64,000 nt of DNA from Gluconobacter morbifer G707 (GCF_000234355.1 NZ_AGQV01000002.1:1-64000), one strand, 5' to 3'; shown: positions 36,291 to 46,332, counted from the stretch's first letter. Made by a program: numbers and translations. The notes: a model not told the origin generated them from the letters alone.

Positions 36291-36669
36291 TCAGGATATT
36301 CCCGTAATTACGCGTATTGATCGGAAAGCGCAGGAAGGGGAAGCGATTCGGGGTACGTGCTGAACTGTCATGGTAAATGGGTCGGGTCAGATGCATCGCT
36401 ATCCACAGGCGTCACGTCCCCGACATGGTTCCGCCGGATCCGGTTCATCCGGTTTCTGTCAGTTCCAGCGTCGCGGCAGAAGCAGCATTCCTTCCGTTTT
36501 GCAGATGCAGGATGGGAATCCTTCAGTTTTCTGCGACAGATATGAATACCAAGCGGTCACGGGGGACACTTGGCCGGTTCTCTGGCAGGATAACGTTCCT
36601 CCTGTTAGTGACAGTCTGTAATTAAAAGCCCGCGATATTCTGCCAGTGTGGAGGTTGTGCCAGACCCAT
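36291..36669. other. 379-base intergenic region, no gene recognised
   Basis: Three overlapping small frames of 60-83 codons occur here (for example from 36370 and 36377), but none has a good ribosome-binding site or a protein-like composition. A 10-bp palindrome CCGGATCCGG lies near 36438 and a short inverted CCAAG/CTTGG pair near 36550-36575. The region presumably carries the antiporter promoter, but I cannot place one with confidence. Confidence 0.5.
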
Positions 36670-38487
36670 ATGAAGTATGACATCCTTATCGGTATCGCCT
36701 CCACATTCGGGGCTGGAATGGTGGCTCAATGGACAGCTTGGCGGTTCAAGCTGCCAGCCATTGTGCTGCTTTTCACGCTTGGGCTGATTTTTGGTCCAGG
36801 GCTCGGCATCCTGCATCCATCAGAGACGATGGGGTGGGTTTTCCGGCCGCTGGTTTCGCTTCTTGTTGCGCTGGTCGTTTTCGAAGGCGGAATGGCACTG
36901 GATATCCGCCAGCTTCGGGAAGCTGGGGAAGGCGTGGCGCGCCTGACCATGGTGGCGCTTCCCATCAACTGGATTCTCGGGTCGCTGGCCGCACATTATG
37001 TCGCGCATCTGGAATGGGGACCGTCACTCCTGTTTGGCGCGATCATCGTTGTTACCGGACCGACGGTCGTCCTGCCGCTTCTGCGCAGCGCCAAGCTCGA
37101 ACCGCGTATTGCGGCTTTCCTGCGATGGGAAGCCATCGTCAATGATCCCCTTGGCGCCATTCTGGCCGCCGTGGTCCTGCAGTTGATGATGCTGCATGTG
37201 GATCTGCATACTCATGTGCTGTTCACGCATACCCTGCCGGATCTCCTCGCCGCGGTCAGCACATCCATCGCTGCGGGTATTCTTCCCGCCTACCTGCTGC
37301 GCTATCTCTTCACGCGGGATCTGATGCCCGAAATCCTGAAGATGCCGGTCCTGACCTCCATGGCGTTGGTGATCTTTTCGGCCTGCAATCTGGAGATGGG
37401 CGGAGCGGGGCTGGTGGCTGTCACCATTTTCGGGATGGCGCTGACCAATCTTCACATTCCCGGCGTTACGGAACTGCGGCGGATGAAGGAATCACTGGTT
37501 GTTCTGGTGGTTTCCATCCTGTTTATCCTTCTGACGGCAGACCTTCACCGGAGTGTTCTCGAGCGGCTGTCCATCCGCATCATCGTCCTGACTGCCGTCG
37601 TGCTTCTGGTGGTCCGCCCTGTGGGAATTTATCTTTCCACCATTAATACAAACATGTCGTGGAAGGAGCGGCTGTTCATGGGGTGGATCGCGCCGCGCGG
37701 CATTGTTGCCGCCGCGGTTGCCGGTGAGGCGGGACTGGGCCTGAAGGAAGCGGGATATCAGTCTGCCGACCTAATCATGCCGGCGGTTTTCGCAGTCATC
37801 GCCGCGACCATGATCCTTCATGGTTTTTCGCTTCGCCCGCTGGCCCGGGCGCTTGGTCTGACCCTCTCAAACGATCCGGCCATCGTTATCCTTGGCGCCA
37901 GTACTTGGTCCATCAATTTCGCAGACTGTCTGCATCGCGAGAACGTCCCGGTGCTGCTGGTGGACAACCGGTCGACTGCCCTAGGACCTGCCGTGCGGCT
38001 TGGCATTCCCGTTTTCCGCGCGGAACTTCTGTCACAATACGGACAGGAATCCCTTGAAGAACGGCCGGCCGACTATCTGATCGCGACGACAGGCGATGGC
38101 ATTTACAATGGAATGGTATGCGGTCATCTGGCGCCGACCATGGGACGCCAGCGCGTTTATCAGATCAGTCCCGGCGTTGCCCGGCTTGATTTCTATCATG
38201 GGCTTTCACGGGATGCCCGCGGCAAGGTGCTGGGAGAACCGGCGTGGAATTATACGCTTTTCTCCACGCTTTTCGATCAGGGATGGCGTTTTGTTGCGAC
38301 CAAGGCGACAGAGCAGAACGCCGCCAGCTTTGGTACGGATGAAAACCGCCTTGATATCCTGGTGGTCCGCAGAGGGCAGAACATTTTCATCCGTTCCGCC
38401 GAAGATAATGACAAGGTGATACCCGTGCCGGGTGACATCATGATTTCCATGAAGCCACCCGTCTCGGTTGAGCAGGAAGCCCGCTAG
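36670..38487 (+). CDS. nhaP: CPA1-type Na+/H+ antiporter with C-terminal nucleotide-binding-like domain
   Basis: The 606-residue inner-membrane protein has about 12-13 spans. The exchanger core shows FEGGMALD, GPTVVLPLLR and the ND pair in EAIVNDPLGA, which holds the ion-binding aspartate of CPA1 antiporters. The C-terminal 200 residues (from about 415) start IVILGASTWSINFADCL, a Rossmann-like TrkA-N region, with a second, TrkA-C-like part at the end. It would export sodium or potassium for protons, useful in an acid-producing bacterium. The start is uncertain: ATG 36670 or GTG 36646. Confidence 0.88.
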   Translation: MKYDILIGIASTFGAGMVAQWTAWRFKLPAIVLLFTLGLIFGPGLGILHPSETMGWVFRPLVSLLVALVVFEGGMALDIRQLREAGEGVARLTMVALPINWILGSLAAHYVAHLEWGPSLLFGAIIVVTGPTVVLPLLRSAKLEPRIAAFLRWEAIVNDPLGAILAAVVLQLMMLHVDLHTHVLFTHTLPDLLAAVSTSIAAGILPAYLLRYLFTRDLMPEILKMPVLTSMALVIFSACNLEMGGAGLVAVTIFGMALTNLHIPGVTELRRMKESLVVLVVSILFILLTADLHRSVLERLSIRIIVLTAVVLLVVRPVGIYLSTINTNMSWKERLFMGWIAPRGIVAAAVAGEAGLGLKEAGYQSADLIMPAVFAVIAATMILHGFSLRPLARALGLTLSNDPAIVILGASTWSINFADCLHRENVPVLLVDNRSTALGPAVRLGIPVFRAELLSQYGQESLEERPADYLIATTGDGIYNGMVCGHLAPTMGRQRVYQISPGVARLDFYHGLSRDARGKVLGEPAWNYTLFSTLFDQGWRFVATKATEQNAASFGTDENRLDILVVRRGQNIFIRSAEDNDKVIPVPGDIMISMKPPVSVEQEAR

Positions 38488-38493
38488 GCTACA

Positions 38494-39003
38494 TCAGGGT
38501 TTTTCAACAGTGATCGTCGTCAAGCCCTGTGCAAGAAGCTGCCGCAGGGCTTTTTCCTCGACGGCGATACATCCTTCGGTCGCGCCTGTCAGAGAGGGCA
38601 GGTGCAGGAAAATGGCGGAGCCACGTCCCGACTCCGGTGGCGTATCATTCCATCCCAGTACGACACAGAGGTCGTAAAGCCTATCATCCCGCCACATTTT
38701 TTCGCAGGAGGCCGGATGCGGAAGGGTGACGGGCCGGTTGTAATCTTCAGACGCCGGATCATCGCACCATCCATCTGTCGGGGCGATGGGTTCAATGGGC
38801 AAGGCAGCCCCCATAACGGGTCGGGACACACGATCGGCCCGGTAAAGGACGCGTCGCAAGGGCAGCTCCCCGACCGGCGTGGCATGATCGCCTTCACGTT
38901 TGTCAAGTCGCAGGCCTCCGGAACCCACCATTGCCGGAATGATGAGGTCCCTGAAGCGCAGGGAACAGCCATTTTCCTGACGCTTCAAAATAGCTTTAAT
39001 CAT
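38494..39003 (-). CDS. L,D-transpeptidase (YkuD)-like protein
   Basis: The 169-residue protein has the YkuD end motif with catalytic cysteine (LTGATEGCIAVEE) and an upstream histidine in GSAIFLHLPS. It also has the GDHATPVGELPLR lead-in typical of these enzymes (here with ATP in place of KTP). L,D-transpeptidases cross-link peptidoglycan or attach lipoproteins. No signal peptide or membrane anchor is visible, so the role may differ, or export is atypical. It converges on the antiporter gene, 6 bases between stops. Confidence 0.8.
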   Translation of the reverse strand: MIKAILKRQENGCSLRFRDLIIPAMVGSGGLRLDKREGDHATPVGELPLRRVLYRADRVSRPVMGAALPIEPIAPTDGWCDDPASEDYNRPVTLPHPASCEKMWRDDRLYDLCVVLGWNDTPPESGRGSAIFLHLPSLTGATEGCIAVEEKALRQLLAQGLTTITVEKP

Positions 39004-39159
39004 TAGGCTGTTTTCTTTTCATGAAGGACTTGTCATAGTCCGTGATACGAGAGTACCGCTTTCTTGAACGGGAAAGCGGGATCGGATGCGTGTTTTGTAA
39101 CGCGAACGCATGCGGATGTGACGTTTTTTCCGCACAAAACAGACAAGACAGGTTTCGAT

Positions 39160-39894
39160 ATGGCAGGTCCCCGCCCCATCCTGGTAGTCGATGATGACGA
39201 TACCCTTCGCCGTCTCCTCGCAGAGCAGCTTCAGCATGGCGGCGAACTGGAGGCGGTTGAGGCTACATCCGTCGCACAGGCTCGCGAATTGCTCGACAAA
39301 CCTGGCGCCCGATATGACGCCATGCTGCTGGATATCACCCTTCCGGATGGAGACGGACGCGATTTCTGCGCCGAGCTGCGCCGCAAGGGGGTAAGAATGC
39401 CCATCATCATCCTGACCGGGTCGGATGATGAAAGTGACGTGGTGCGCGGTCTGGACGCGGGCGCGAATGACTATGTCGCCAAGCCCTTCCGCATTGGTGA
39501 ACTGCTGGCCCGGCTGCGGGCGCAGCTTCGGATTTTCGAGAACAGTGAAGATGCTGTCTTCGAGATCGGTCCATACGCGTTCCGTCCCTCTGCCAAGCTT
39601 CTCATCGAGACGGCACGCAACCGTCGTATCCGGCTGACGGAGAAGGAAGCGGCCATTCTGAAATACCTCTACCGTGCCGGGCAACGGCCTGTTGCGCGGC
39701 AGGTGCTTCTGAACGAGGTCTGGGGTTACAACGCCGCCGTGACCACCCATACGCTGGAAACCCATATCTACCGCCTTCGCCAGAAGATCGAACCCGATCC
39801 CAGCAAGACATCCCTGCTGATCACGGAAGGCGGCGGATATCGTCTTGACCCCGAAGGGCGGGGTGTCGGCTTCTCCGATCCTCTTTCAGCCTGA
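39160..39894 (+). CDS. OmpR-family response regulator (orphan)
   Basis: The 244-residue protein has an N-terminal receiver domain with the acidic pocket DDDD (11-14), phospho-acceptor D58 (MLLDITLPDGDG) and the conserved lysine in VAKPF, followed by an OmpR-type winged helix ending in THTLETHIYRLRQKIEPDP. The ATG chosen at 39160 gives the standard length; the frame from 39064 adds 32 non-family residues. No histidine kinase is nearby, so its signal is unknown. Confidence 0.92.
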   Translation: MAGPRPILVVDDDDTLRRLLAEQLQHGGELEAVEATSVAQARELLDKPGARYDAMLLDITLPDGDGRDFCAELRRKGVRMPIIILTGSDDESDVVRGLDAGANDYVAKPFRIGELLARLRAQLRIFENSEDAVFEIGPYAFRPSAKLLIETARNRRIRLTEKEAAILKYLYRAGQRPVARQVLLNEVWGYNAAVTTHTLETHIYRLRQKIEPDPSKTSLLITEGGGYRLDPEGRGVGFSDPLSA

Positions 39895-39927
39895 ACTTCC
39901 ACACAGACTGAAAGACCGGCCTGAATT

Positions 39928-40725
39928 TCAGGCCGGATCCAGATCGAGAATGACGGGGACATGGTCTGAAGGACTGTCCCAGTCCCGCACATCTTTGCGG
40001 ACCCTGATGTCTCGCAGGGCGTGCATGAGGTCCGGGGTCAGCCAGACGTGATCTAGGCGGCGTCCCCGGTTCGACTTTTTCCAGTCCCGGTTGCGGTAGG
40101 ACCACCACGTGTAAAGCTTTTCGGATTCAGGCGTGATGTGACGCATGGCATCTTGGAAACCGGCAGCGAGCCATGCTTTCAGGCCGTCTGTTTCAAGCGG
40201 CGTGTGGCTGACGATTTTTAGAAGCTGTCTGTGACTCCAGACATCATGTTCCAGCGGAGCGATATTCAGATCACCGACCAGAACGCTGCGGGCCGGGGGC
40301 GTGGCCGTGAACCACTGTGTCGCTTCATCCACGAAGGCAAGTTTATGCGCGAACTTGTCATTGAGATCCGGATCCGGAATGTCGCCGCCTGCAGGTACGT
40401 AGAAATCATGCAGCAGGATCGGGCCGGTTGGTGTTTCTACGGTTGCGGCAATATGGCGGCAGTCATTGCGACTGCACCAGTCTGGCACGTTTTCCATTGT
40501 TTTCAGCGGATGGCGCGACAGGATGGCGACACCATTATAGCCTTTCATTCCCCGGTAGAGCTGGTACGGAAAACCGATTTCTTTCAGGGCTTCAGCCGGA
40601 AAGAGAGGATCCGGGACTTTCGTTTCCTGAAGACAGACGATGTCCGGGTTTTCTTCCTCGACAAGGCGCTGGAGCACTGGCAGCCGAAGCCGAAGGGAAT
40701 TGATATTCCATGTAATTAGACGCAT
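39928..40725 (-). CDS. xth: Exodeoxyribonuclease III
   Basis: The 265-residue enzyme is an AP endonuclease and 3'-5' exonuclease in base-excision repair. It begins MRLITWNINSLRLRLPVL, and has the metal-binding glutamate in VCLQETKV, GYNGVAILS, a GDLNIAPLEHDVW loop, WWSYRNRDWKKSNRGRRLDH and the final SDHVPVIL histidine motif. Earlier in-frame starts at 40788 add 21 residues without support. Confidence 0.93.
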   Translation of the reverse strand: MRLITWNINSLRLRLPVLQRLVEEENPDIVCLQETKVPDPLFPAEALKEIGFPYQLYRGMKGYNGVAILSRHPLKTMENVPDWCSRNDCRHIAATVETPTGPILLHDFYVPAGGDIPDPDLNDKFAHKLAFVDEATQWFTATPPARSVLVGDLNIAPLEHDVWSHRQLLKIVSHTPLETDGLKAWLAAGFQDAMRHITPESEKLYTWWSYRNRDWKKSNRGRRLDHVWLTPDLMHALRDIRVRKDVRDWDSPSDHVPVILDLDPA

Positions 40726-40805
40726 TCCGTCTGGATCTCCTGAATTCCCCGCTTTGGCAAGAACCTCTTGCACCCACGCGGTTATCATCCGATCTAGGAC
40801 AGATC

Positions 40806-41813
40806 ATGAACGATCTTCATAACTCCCTCCTGACATTCGATACTCATATTGATATTCCTTGGCCCGATCAGGGCGATGCCTGGTCTGCGGAAGCGGAACG
40901 GCAGGTCAATATCCCGAAAACCCGTCAGGGTGGCTTGGGAGCTGTCTGTCTAGCGGCTTACATTCCGCAGGGACAGCGGGATGACGCCAGTCATGATGCG
41001 GCATGGCAGCGTGTTCGTGAGATGCTTACTGTCATCAATGCCATGGAAGGGGAGCAGAACGGCCAACGGGCACGGATCTGCCGGACCGCCCGGGACGTGC
41101 GTCAGGCGAGGGCGGACAATGCGCTCGCCATCGTCCCTGCCATTGAGAACGGCCATGCGCTGGGAGGTGTTCCGGAACGCCTCGGGCAACTCGCACGGGC
41201 GTATGGTGTGCGTTACATGACGCTGACCCATAACGGGCACAACGCCCTGGCTGATGCTGCAATTCCCCGCAAGGATCTTCAGGATGACCCTGCCCTGCAT
41301 GACGGGCTTTCCGCTCTCGGGCAGCAGACAATCCGGGAGATGAACCGTCATGGTGTCTTGGTGGATGTTTCACATGCCGCCAAATCCACAATGATGCAGG
41401 CATCGGAGTTGTCGAGGACGCCTGTTTTTGCCAGTCACTCCTGTGCACGGGCGTTGTGCGATCATCCACGCAATCTGGATGATGAACAGCTGGACCGACT
41501 GAAGGAGACGGGCGGGCTGATCCAGGTGACAGCCATGGGGTCGTTTCTGAAAAAAGGTGGCGGTGGGACGCTGGATGATCTCGTCAGACATGTCACCTAC
41601 ATCGCCAATCGCATTGGCGTGGAGCATGTCGGAATTTCGTCGGATTTCGATGGCGGTGGCGGCATTGATGGATGGAGAGACGCTACGGAAACTTCCAACG
41701 TCACGGCTGCGCTGCAGAAGGCAGGTTTCAGTCCAGATGAGATTTCCGCCATCTGGGGTGGTAATATGCTGCGCCTTCTGGAGCGTGCCGAGCAGGCCAT
41801 GGAACAGGACTGA
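40806..41813 (+). CDS. Membrane dipeptidase (peptidase family M19)
   Basis: The 335-residue protein has the M19 zinc ligands: THID near residue 13-16, the bridging glutamate in PAIENGHALGG, histidines in VDVSHAAKS and FASHSCARAL, and the aspartate in GISSDFDGGGG. Renal dipeptidase-like enzymes split dipeptides, including D-amino acid forms. No signal peptide is visible. It is divergent from xth, with 80 bases between. Confidence 0.9.
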   Translation: MNDLHNSLLTFDTHIDIPWPDQGDAWSAEAERQVNIPKTRQGGLGAVCLAAYIPQGQRDDASHDAAWQRVREMLTVINAMEGEQNGQRARICRTARDVRQARADNALAIVPAIENGHALGGVPERLGQLARAYGVRYMTLTHNGHNALADAAIPRKDLQDDPALHDGLSALGQQTIREMNRHGVLVDVSHAAKSTMMQASELSRTPVFASHSCARALCDHPRNLDDEQLDRLKETGGLIQVTAMGSFLKKGGGGTLDDLVRHVTYIANRIGVEHVGISSDFDGGGGIDGWRDATETSNVTAALQKAGFSPDEISAIWGGNMLRLLERAEQAMEQD

Positions 41814-42128
41814 ACCGCAGATCTTTTTCCGTGTTGAAATATCTGAAAAGAGAACATAACAGGATCAGTCAGACGAAAAAGAAACCGTTTTTTCCACCAG
41901 GGTCATGATGAAGGCTGTCAAGCGCATTCAGAGTGACTCAACACAATGGCCGTTATGGCAAAATATAGCTCAGTAAAAGTGGTAAGCCATTCTTTTCAAT
42001 GGCTTACCGGATGTGATTAAAATTTGGGCAATCTGATGGCACAGCCGGGAAACCGGGCTCTTCATGATTCTGTCATGTAGCAACCCACAGAGTTGTCCAC
42101 AGTATCGGTGGATGACTGAAGAAGCAGT
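41814..42128. other. 315-base intergenic region with a hairpin, upstream of uvrC
   Basis: The first half (about 41815-41980) is AT-rich with no open frame of note. A perfect 11-bp hairpin lies at 41981-42008. The last 100 bases must contain the uvrC promoter. I looked for the GTTC-N7-GTTC SOS motif found near lexA and did not find it here. Confidence 0.5.
41981..42008. terminator. 11-bp hairpin between the dipeptidase gene and uvrC
   Basis: GGTAAGCCATT (41981-41991) and AATGGCTTACC (41998-42008) form a perfect stem around CTTTTC. It lies 168 bases after the dipeptidase stop; an A/T-rich stretch follows, but the U-run (42019-42022) is not immediate. It may be a terminator or an RNA element. 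Confidence 0.5.
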
Positions 42129-44066
42129 ATGAGCGACCTCCCGAACAATCCATCTCCCGATTTGAACAGGCCTTCCGAAGCAGTTGTTCCCGCAGTAAAA
42201 AAGCAGGGCGTTGACGCTATCAGGGAAGCCCTGAAGACCATTCCCTACAGCCCTGGCGTGTATCGCATGCTGGGTGCCAAAGGAGAGGTCCTGTATGTGG
42301 GTAAGGCGCTCAGCCTGAAGAAGCGCGTCTCGTCCTATACGCGGCTGAACCAGCTTCCTGAACGCATCAGACGCATGGTTTCCCTGACGACCTCCATGGA
42401 GATCGTCATTACGAGAACCGAAGCGGATGCCCTGCTTCTCGAGGCAAATTACATCAAGCGGATGAAGCCCCGCTTCAACATCCTGTTGCGGGACGACAAG
42501 AGTTACCCCTGGCTCATGCTGACGGAGAGCCATGATTTTCCCCAGATCACGAAACAGCGTGGCAAGCCGGTCAAGGGCGCTACCTACTGGGGGCCTTTCG
42601 CTTCGGCTTGGGCAGTCAACCAGACGCTCAATCTTGTGCAGCGCAGTTTTCTGCTGCGCTCCTGTTCCGACGCCGTATTGCAGAGCCGGACACGGCCATG
42701 TCTGCTGTATCAGATCAAGCGGTGCTCGGCGCCATGCGTGGATCGGATTTCCAAAGATGATTACGCTGCGCTGACCCTTCAGGCGAAGCAGTTCCTGTCA
42801 GGAAAGAACACGGAGCTTCAGCAGGAACTGGCTCAGGAGATGGAAAAGGCATCCGCGGCCATGGAATATGAGCGTGCCGCGGCCATCCGGGATCGTATTC
42901 GCGGTTTTGCTGGAATCCAGAACTCTGGCACCATCAATCCATCCTCGATCGATGATGCGGATGTGGTGGCCATCTGGCAGGAAGCCGGCCACACCTGCAT
43001 TCAGGTCTTCTTCATCCGCGCGAGCCGGAACAACGGCAACCGGGCCTTCTATCCGGTTCATGACGAAGACGAGACCGTGGCGGATGTTCTGTCCGCTTTT
43101 CTGATCCAGTTTTACGACAACAAACCGCCTCCGCCGTCGATACTGGTCAATTGTGAACTGCCGGAACAGAAGCTGGTGGAAGAGGCGCTGGCCATCAAAC
43201 GGGGTCAGAAAGTGGACATTTTCCGGCCACAGCGCGGCGAGAAGAAAGAGGTCGTTGATCACGCCGCCCTGAACGCGCGGGAAGCTCTTGAACGTAAGCT
43301 GGCTGAAAATGCCGGCCAGAAAAAACTTCTTGAAGGCGTGGCCAAGATCCTGAATCTGCCGGCGCCTCCCAAGCGGATTGAGACCTATGACAACTCCCAC
43401 ATCATGGGTCAGGCACCTTATGGCGTGATGGTGGTCGGCGGTCCCGAGGGTTTCGAAAAGCGCGCCTACCGCAAATACGCGATCAAGGGGCCTGTCACGC
43501 CAGGGGATGATTTCGGCATGATGCGTGAAGTCATGGAACGCCGTTTTGGCAAACGGACGGACAAGGATGAACGGCCTGAAGACTGGCCCGATCTGCTACT
43601 GATTGATGGTGGGTTAGGGCAGTTCAATGCTGTGCGTACCGTACTGGCCGAGCTTGGCGTGACGGATATTCCCATCGTGGCCATTGCCAAGGGACCGGAC
43701 AGGGATGCGGGCCGGGAGTGGTTCTTCACCGAGACCCAGCCACCGTTTCAGCTGCCGCCCCGTGACCCGGTACTCTATTATCTGCAGCGACTGCGGGACG
43801 AGGCGCATCGCTTCGCCATCACCACGCACAGGACGGGGCGTTCAAAGGCACTGCGCAAATCAGAACTGGATGATGTCCCTGGAATCGGGGGCGCGCGCAA
43901 AAAGGCGCTCCTCAATCACTTTGGTTCAGCAAAAAGTGTCCGGCAGGCGAGCCTTGAGGAACTGGAGGGTGCACCGGGGATCAGTTCAGGAACCGCAAAG
44001 GCCATTTACGGTCATTTTCATCCGGAATGGGCCCATCGTCTCGCATCCCCGGACCGTCACCCATAA
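42129..44066 (+). CDS. uvrC: UvrABC excinuclease subunit C
   Basis: UvrC makes both cuts in nucleotide-excision repair. The 645-residue protein has the GIY-YIG nuclease domain (residues about 38-58, [20 protein letters not shown]), a UvrB-binding UVR region ([20 protein letters not shown]), the RNase H-like second nuclease ([11 protein letters not shown]...) and C-terminal helix-hairpin-helix repeats ([19 protein letters not shown]). Length is normal. An extra 35-residue N-terminus precedes the first domain. pgsA follows, an order found in many proteobacteria. Confidence 0.95.
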   Translation: MSDLPNNPSPDLNRPSEAVVPAVKKQGVDAIREALKTIPYSPGVYRMLGAKGEVLYVGKALSLKKRVSSYTRLNQLPERIRRMVSLTTSMEIVITRTEADALLLEANYIKRMKPRFNILLRDDKSYPWLMLTESHDFPQITKQRGKPVKGATYWGPFASAWAVNQTLNLVQRSFLLRSCSDAVLQSRTRPCLLYQIKRCSAPCVDRISKDDYAALTLQAKQFLSGKNTELQQELAQEMEKASAAMEYERAAAIRDRIRGFAGIQNSGTINPSSIDDADVVAIWQEAGHTCIQVFFIRASRNNGNRAFYPVHDEDETVADVLSAFLIQFYDNKPPPPSILVNCELPEQKLVEEALAIKRGQKVDIFRPQRGEKKEVVDHAALNAREALERKLAENAGQKKLLEGVAKILNLPAPPKRIETYDNSHIMGQAPYGVMVVGGPEGFEKRAYRKYAIKGPVTPGDDFGMMREVMERRFGKRTDKDERPEDWPDLLLIDGGLGQFNAVRTVLAELGVTDIPIVAIAKGPDRDAGREWFFTETQPPFQLPPRDPVLYYLQRLRDEAHRFAITTHRTGRSKALRKSELDDVPGIGGARKKALLNHFGSAKSVRQASLEELEGAPGISSGTAKAIYGHFHPEWAHRLASPDRHP

Positions 44067-44157
44067 GGCACGGTCCGGGCCTCATACGAAAAATACACAG
44101 CCGGTAGATGGTTTGGCACATACCGACGAATGAAAAACTGTTCTAGACTGAGTCGCG

Positions 44158-44760
44158 ATGCTGACTGATCTGCCAAATGTTCTGACGCTTCTGCGTATTG
44201 CGTCCATTCCACTTCTGGTGGCGCTGCTGGCGTTTCATTCGCCCGTGGCGAATGTCATCGCCTGTCTGATTTATACGGCAGCCTGCATCACGGACTATCT
44301 GGATGGCGCCTTGGCGCGGCGCTGGCATCAGCTTTCCGAGCTTGGTCGCATGATGGATCCCATTGCTGACAAGCTGCTTGTCGGAGCGCTGCTGCTCGCA
44401 CTGGCCGGGCTGACGCATCTTCCGCTTTTTTCGCTCTATGCCGCCATCATCATCATGCTGCGGGAAATACTCGTCAGCGGCCTTAGGGAATACATGGCGT
44501 CCCAGCGCGAAACGCTGCCTTCCACACGGCTGGCAAAATGGAAAACCGGCATCCAGATGGTTGCCATAGGCTTCCTGATAGGGGGCGACGGTGCGGCCGA
44601 TATGCTGGGTCTTTCCTTTCTGCCTGCTACCATGATCGGTGGTGGGCTTCTCTGGATTTCTGTTATTCCTACCGTCATTACAGGCTGGGCCTATCTGACG
44701 AAGGGCCTGTCCCGCATGATGTCGACCCAGACCCGTAATTCGTCAAACATTGTCTCCTGA
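44158..44760 (+). CDS. pgsA: CDP-diacylglycerol-glycerol-3-phosphate 3-phosphatidyltransferase
   Basis: PgsA makes phosphatidylglycerophosphate in the inner membrane. The 200-residue protein has about five or six membrane spans and the CDP-alcohol phosphotransferase signature D-G-x2-A-R-x8-G-x3-D-x3-D (in YLDGALARRWHQLSELGRMM followed by DPIAD). It is 91 bases downstream of uvrC. Confidence 0.93.
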   Translation: MLTDLPNVLTLLRIASIPLLVALLAFHSPVANVIACLIYTAACITDYLDGALARRWHQLSELGRMMDPIADKLLVGALLLALAGLTHLPLFSLYAAIIIMLREILVSGLREYMASQRETLPSTRLAKWKTGIQMVAIGFLIGGDGAADMLGLSFLPATMIGGGLLWISVIPTVITGWAYLTKGLSRMMSTQTRNSSNIVS

Positions 44761-44861
44761 ACAATAAACTTGGCAGAATGTCTTCTGCGGGTCAGTCTCT
44801 GTCTGGCGCTCAGGAAGAAGGACCGCTAAAGATTACAGAGTATACCTTTTGGGAGTAAGAA

Positions 44862-45467
44862 ATGCGGAAGGCCGCTCTGCTGGCACTACCTCTCGCTCTG
44901 AGCGGCTGTTCAGGCATGGGCAAGTTCTTTCAGGATACATTTCTGTGGACCGCACTGGATAATCCCAATGGTCCTCACGGAGACAGCGAAAATATTCGCC
45001 GCGCCCGGGGGGAAACAGCCTCGGAAGTGCCTATTTTCCCTGAGAAAGGTAATATCTGGCCTGGGACGCCCCAGCCTCTGCCAACCCTCAAGGACGTGGA
45101 AAATCCCAACAGCACGTTCAATCATGCCCTTGGTGATCCCGCGACCTATTTTGGCGGTGCAGCGCTGGATGAAAATTTCATGGGCGGTATTGGAAACAAG
45201 GGTGCTCTCGGGGCCAATGGTCCGCAGCTTCAGTCCGGTGGTAGCTTGTCTATCGGTGAGAGTTCGGACACACATCACGGCGTCATGCAGGACAAAAGCC
45301 GCGTGATCCCGACGCTACCATCGGCTGTCCCCGATAATGCCGGTCGTTTCCTGAGTAAAAACCCGACCAAAACCATCCTGATCCCGAATGGAGATGGAAC
45401 CAGTACATTGATTGCGCCTGACGGAAGCGTAAAGGTTGTGCGGGGCGTTCCGTCTCTTCCTAAATGA
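44862..45467 (+). CDS. Predicted lipoprotein
   Basis: The 201-residue protein has a short signal (MRKAALLALPLALSGC, lipobox LSGC, Cys16) and a glycine, asparagine and proline-rich mature part with no recognisable domain. GGGAGTAAG precedes the ATG. It converges on lexA. A structural envelope role is possible but not supported further. Confidence 0.7.
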   Translation: MRKAALLALPLALSGCSGMGKFFQDTFLWTALDNPNGPHGDSENIRRARGETASEVPIFPEKGNIWPGTPQPLPTLKDVENPNSTFNHALGDPATYFGGAALDENFMGGIGNKGALGANGPQLQSGGSLSIGESSDTHHGVMQDKSRVIPTLPSAVPDNAGRFLSKNPTKTILIPNGDGTSTLIAPDGSVKVVRGVPSLPK

Positions 45468-45506
45468 AATGACAGGATGCCCCGGGAAACCAGAAGGGAC
45501 GAACCT

Positions 45507-46220
45507 CTAGTACTGACGGAAAAGTCCGACCAAGCGTCCTTGAATACGGACACGCTCAGCCGGGAAAATGCGTGTTTCGTAGTTCCGGTTGGCGGCTTCA
45601 AGAGCGACCGTGTCGCCACGCCGGCGCAGCTTTTTCAGAGTGACTTCCTGCCCGTCAATCAGGGCGACGATGATCTGTCCGTTTTCGGCGGTTTCACCAC
45701 GACGGATGATCGCAACGTCATTATCGAGAATTCCGGCATCAATCATGGAATCTCCCGCAACCACCAGCGCATAATGTTCGCCCGTTCCCAGCAGAGACGT
45801 CGGAACCTGAATCGTCGTGTTCTCTTCGGAAAATGCTTCGATCGGCAGGCCGGCGGCGATACGCCCATAAAGTGGTAGCGTCACCAGATCAGTGCGCTCG
45901 GCAGGATGGGTGTCTGCAAATGTTCCCTGAAGATCCCGCGCTTCATCCTCGGAAGCAGGGGCGATGAAGGGAAGAACAGTACCCGACCGGGTATCGTCTT
46001 CTCCTCGGGAGGGAAGGCGCAGAACCTCCAGCGCGCGGGCTCGGTGATGATGGCGACGAAGAAAGCCACGCTCTTCCAGAGCGGAAATCAGGCGGTGGAT
46101 ACCCGATTTTGAGCGCAGCTCCAGAGCATCTTTCATTTCATCGAAAGAGGGAGAATAACCGGTGCGACGAAGGTGATCGTCAATAAACAGCAGAAGTTGG
46201 TGCTGTTTGCGGGTCAGCAT
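45507..46220 (-). CDS. lexA: LexA repressor
   Basis: LexA represses SOS genes and cleaves itself when bound to RecA filaments. The 237-residue protein has an N-terminal winged helix (residues about 1-70, [20 protein letters not shown]), the cleavage site A123-G124 in RIAAGLPIE, catalytic S158 (VAGDSMID) and K196 ([10 protein letters not shown]). It is longer than E. coli LexA owing to a linker of about 30 residues. A likely SOS operator and promoter lie upstream at 46300-46332. Confidence 0.95.
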   Translation of the reverse strand: MLTRKQHQLLLFIDDHLRRTGYSPSFDEMKDALELRSKSGIHRLISALEERGFLRRHHHRARALEVLRLPSRGEDDTRSGTVLPFIAPASEDEARDLQGTFADTHPAERTDLVTLPLYGRIAAGLPIEAFSEENTTIQVPTSLLGTGEHYALVVAGDSMIDAGILDNDVAIIRRGETAENGQIIVALIDGQEVTLKKLRRRGDTVALEAANRNYETRIFPAERVRIQGRLVGLFRQY

Positions 46221-46299
46221 GCAGGCGCTCCCATGCGCCTCGATAGAGGCATGTCTGGAAAATTATGACGCATTCCGAAAAGGCTTACGTCTCCACTTT

Positions 46300-46332
46300 G
46301 TTCTTTATAGGTTCCCATCTGTTCGACCGCAA
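46300..46332 (-). promoter_or_regulatory. lexA promoter with overlapping SOS operator (three GTTC half-sites)
   Basis: On the plus strand GTTC occurs at 46300-46303, 46311-46314 and 46321-46324, with spacers of 7 and 6 bases. GTTC-N7-GTTC is the alphaproteobacterial LexA box. Reading towards lexA on the minus strand, TTGCGG (46327-46332), a 17-base spacer and TATAAA (46304-46309) form a good sigma-70 promoter, whose -10 lies between the first two half-sites. LexA binding would therefore block its own transcription. Confidence 0.75.

Noticed and set aside
36370-36625. Two overlapping 82-83 codon frames in the gap before the antiporter
   Set aside because: No ribosome-binding site and composition unlike a protein; overlapping frames in the same DNA suggest chance.
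42009-42128. Search for an SOS box before uvrC
   Set aside because: No GTTC or GAAC pair with a 7-base spacer exists in the region.
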